Virus record (IMG/VR): IMGVR_UViG_3300030104_006977
Coordinates: 11,368 to 33,270 of that record
DNA length: 21,903 nucleotides
Strand: one strand, 5' to 3'
DNA from: a virus
Position 1 is the first letter of the stretch, and every line of letters begins with the position of its first letter. The notes below the pieces were generated by a model. The model did no database searches and was not told the DNA's origin. It was given only the letters and a program-made list of their open reading frames with translations. Shown one piece after another: positions 20,419-21,903 of this stretch. Both the position numbers and the translations under genes were made by a program.

Positions 20419-20690
20419 TCCTCCTCATTTCGGTTTAAAACCCTTAAAAGGCTAATACTCGTGAGAGAAATCTCACCAGTTTGCCAGAGAACACGGCACC
20501 AGGGGTTCAAACGGTTGCCAAGCCTACCGTAAAAATCGGCTACGTCTACTTCTAAGACAATACCGATTTCACGGTAATGGGCGATAATTGACCCATATGC
20601 CGCATACTCTCTGTTGGTTAGACCGTCACCATCTAAGGTAACCAGATCTCCAACATGCACAATACCCCATTCGCCCTCATCTATATCCAT
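20415..20690 (-). CDS. Small GDLV-type (SH3-like) protein
   Basis: 91 aa. VHVGDLVTLDGDG, a middle loop, REIGIVLEVDVADF, WCRVLWQTGEISLTSISLLRVL: the local vGDLV ... GIVL ... vrVlW ... LL pattern in full. An in-frame GTG at 20660 preceded by GGGG would give MHVGDLV, closer to the paralogues, so the true start is open. ACTACTTAC lies a few bases before the ATG. Function unknown. Confidence 0.7.
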   Translation of the reverse strand: MDIDEGEWGIVHVGDLVTLDGDGLTNREYAAYGSIIAHYREIGIVLEVDVADFYGRLGNRLNPWCRVLWQTGEISLTSISLLRVLNRNEED

Positions 20691-20831
20691 AAGGTAAGTA
20701 GTTTTGGTTCAGACATACGGCTTACTGCGCCGCATTTCGCCTGTGTTGCCCTCAACGCCCAATAAGGGGGAACTTTGCGCTATTTGGCACAACGGGCCTT
20801 ACATCGCATTTATGAGCCCTATATTGGCGGA
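20691..20831. other. 141-nt intergenic stretch, no gene seen
   Basis: Lies between the GDLV gene and the MKITK protein, both on the minus strand. No reading frame of useful length, no clear hairpin followed by T residues. The stretch is more G/C-rich than its surroundings and has repeated short GC words (GCGCC, GGGCG). It may hold the 3' end signal of the 20832 gene, but I see none that I can name. Confidence 0.5.
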
Positions 20832-21212
20832 TTAGGCTGGCGGGCCAACGAAGCCCTGCTCAACATGCTCAATGAGCTTAGTTAAAAGCAGGTTTAGCAC
20901 GTCAACAACAGCAGCCTCACTGAGACCCATTTCGGCCAATTCGTCACTAAGGCCGTTAAGGCTTTCTTCGATATCGGTTTGTGCTTGCTCAAGCATACCG
21001 TCAATGGCCAATTCTTGCTCGTTTAGTTCGTGATGAGCCTCATTTTTTTCTTCTTCGGCTTTTTCGGCAGCTTTTGCAGCAGTGGCTGCGGACCTGCGGG
21101 CGGCATCGGCACGGGCCATGTTGGCCATCATTGCGTCTTCGTCATTTTTTTCCTGAAGTTTGGCAACCTCTTCGGAAATAATTTGCTTAAGTTTTGTTTT
21201 TGTAATTTTCAT
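20832..21212 (-). CDS. Helical phage protein with MKITKxxLKxII leader
   Basis: 126 aa. The leader MKITKTKLKQIISEEVAKLQE is shared with the gene directly upstream and with the internal start at 8084. The rest is nearly all helix: an Ala/Glu/Lys-rich coiled-coil part (ARADAARRSAATAAKAAEKA, EEEKNEAHHELNEQELAI) and a C-terminal helix pair (LSEAAVVDVLNLLLTKLIEH). It begins at the base next to the upstream stop. Proteins with this opening recur in large marine phages, often several per genome; I infer a head-internal or scaffold-associated role, with possible cleavage after one of the Glu residues in the leader. Confidence 0.78.
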   Translation of the reverse strand: MKITKTKLKQIISEEVAKLQEKNDEDAMMANMARADAARRSAATAAKAAEKAEEEKNEAHHELNEQELAIDGMLEQAQTDIEESLNGLSDELAEMGLSEAAVVDVLNLLLTKLIEHVEQGFVGPPA

Positions 21213-21758
21213 TTATTTGTCCTCACCTTTGTTTTCGTCTAAGTCTTCCTCTTCTCCCTTGTCGAAGAAGTCTGTGACGTCTGTCCAAGCGTCGTATTCT
21301 TTTTCCTCTTCGGGAGTGATGTCGAATTCATGCATCCTGGCGACATATTTTACAACGTCTTTTACGGTGTCTGATGGGAGCGCTCTGATAACTGACTCTA
21401 AGGCGTTCTCGTGGCCCATGGCCTGGATCATGGCATCGACCATTTCCCACTCTTCGTTTGTTGCGCCTTCTTTCATAAGCTCTTCCTTGGTTGGGTATGT
21501 TAAGCTGGGACCACCACCCTTGGCCTTGGAGAATGTAACTGCGAGGCTTGCTTGTTTAGCACGCTTACCGCCCATCTTGGCAGCACGGTCTATGCAGGCT
21601 TGCGTGACGCCATCTTTACCACACCACTCGGAAAAGTCGCCTTCTGTACCTTTTTTTTCAATGTCCTTGGCGAGCTTTTGAAGGGGTTGCTCTGCCTCCT
21701 CAAATCTGGAAATTTCTTCTGCGATTATTTTTTTGAGTCGGTTTTTTGTGATCTTCAT
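21213..21758 (-). CDS. Phage protein with MKITKxxLKxII leader, unknown function
   Basis: 181 aa. Leader MKITKNRLKKIIAEEISRFEE, then a basic central part (CGKDGVTQACIDRAAKMGGK, RAKQASLAVTFSKAKGGG) and a helical acidic C-terminus (EEWEMVDAMIQAMGHENAL, DFFDKGEEEDLDENKGEDK). The two cysteines (WCGKDG, QACID) are close to each other. AAAGGA lies 8 nt before the ATG and a candidate promoter 25 nt upstream. No enzyme motif. It is the first gene after the promoter element at the right edge and is directly followed by its leader-sharing neighbour. Confidence 0.75.
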   Translation of the reverse strand: MKITKNRLKKIIAEEISRFEEAEQPLQKLAKDIEKKGTEGDFSEWCGKDGVTQACIDRAAKMGGKRAKQASLAVTFSKAKGGGPSLTYPTKEELMKEGATNEEWEMVDAMIQAMGHENALESVIRALPSDTVKDVVKYVARMHEFDITPEEEKEYDAWTDVTDFFDKGEEEDLDENKGEDK

Positions 21759-21783
21759 CAGATGGGTCCTTTTGTGTGTGCTT

Positions 21784-21792
21784 ATAAGTAGT
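21784..21792 (-). promoter_or_regulatory. Candidate late-promoter element ACTACTTAT
   Basis: Minus-strand ACTACTTATAAGCAC, 25 nt before the ATG at 21758 with AAAGGA in between; nearly the same 15 bases occur at 18319-18333. Best-formed copy of the recurring element. Confidence 0.45.
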
Positions 21793-21886
21793 TACAGCGA
21801 TTGCAAAATCTCCAATTTTTCTCATCCATTGAAAGCGTGTATCTAGTGCAGCCATATCGCCCCTAGCCTAGTGGACCCTAGTCTCC

Positions 21887-21903
21887 GGGGGGGTAGGGGG
21901 GGG
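21887..21903. other. G-homopolymer end of the window
   Basis: Seven G, TA, then eight G, preceded by three CCTAG words within 30 bases. It is unlike anything else in the window. Either a contig-end artefact (poly-G calls of two-colour sequencing) or a real low-complexity junction. Confidence 0.6.

Noticed and set aside
21700-21855. 51-codon minus-strand frame (MAALDTRFQWMRK...) upstream of the MKITK gene
   Set aside because: It overlaps the next gene by 59 nt out of frame, contains the promoter-like element and lies beside the suspicious G run. It has a GGGG near its start, so it is not excluded, only unsupported.
1-21903. CRISPR arrays, insertion sequences, integrase or attachment sites
   Set aside because: No regularly spaced repeats, transposase motifs or integrase-like proteins were found; the tRNA genes are not followed by partial duplicates of themselves.

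Overview
The window looks like part of a large, strictly lytic-type T4-like (myovirus-class) bacteriophage genome, probably from a marine or other aquatic metagenome, and not a bacterial chromosome. The reasons are: tightly packed genes with repeated ATGA and TAATG stop/start overlaps; two tRNA genes embedded between protein genes; nucleotide-metabolism enzymes in reduced or viral form (deoxynucleoside kinase, short adenylosuccinate synthetase, HAD deoxyribonucleotidase, Nudix hydrolase); a CHAP endolysin; a ClpP-like protease; a beta-helix fibre/tailspike-like protein; and many small proteins known mainly as phage families. A lipoprotein with MopE-type CDGxDNDCDG repeats, a small protein with the VDRR pattern and a second lipoprotein carrying a glutaredoxin fold point (by inference) to a deltaproteobacterial-type host such as Myxococcota or Bdellovibrionota.

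Layout. 1-3141 (+ strand): truncated HxGH-family nucleotidylyltransferase, ClpP-like protease, a W8-leader protein, deoxynucleoside kinase, tRNA-Thr(TGT), HNH nuclease, small winged-helix-like protein. 3138-8543 (- strand): peptidase/acidic-protein fusion, Thr/Ala/Lys-rich basic protein, a 737-aa fusion of a covalent nucleotidyltransferase (ligase-like) domain to an HxGH nucleotidyltransferase, an acidic protein, and a DUF1565-like beta-helix protein. 8579-9723 (-): PurA/PurZ-family enzyme with its own sigma70-like promoter, and tRNA-Ala(TGC). 9725-20079 (-): a long co-directional array with the vWA/MopE lipoprotein, a series of enzymes sharing one N-terminal leader, glutaredoxin lipoprotein, thioesterase, endolysin, a degenerate lysozyme-like protein, and a run of tiny 'GDLV' SH3-like and membrane proteins, several of them under 60 codons. 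20116-20418 (+): membrane/coiled-coil protein. 20415-21758 (-): one more GDLV protein and two proteins that start with MKITKxxLKxII.

The most interesting signal is a shared N-terminal leader. Four unrelated proteins (Pol-beta-like nucleotidyltransferase, HAD phosphatase, HExxH peptidase, a small uncharacterised protein) begin with a 14-residue segment with Trp at position 8 and hydrophobic-x-Glu ending at position 14; the Nudix protein fits if read from its second Met, and a sixth protein near 1034 has Trp8 with the hydrophobic-x-Glu slightly later. This resembles T4 capsid-targeting sequences (for example internal proteins ending FIAE before the gp21 cleavage site). I infer that the phage loads a set of enzymes into its head for delivery on infection. 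A second leader type (MKITKxxLKxIIxEE) is found on two more genes and, internally, at the fusion point of the 295-aa peptidase protein. A recurring ACTAnTTAT element 21-25 nt upstream of several starts may be the late promoter.

The last 17 bases are almost pure G and may be a sequencing or assembly artefact.
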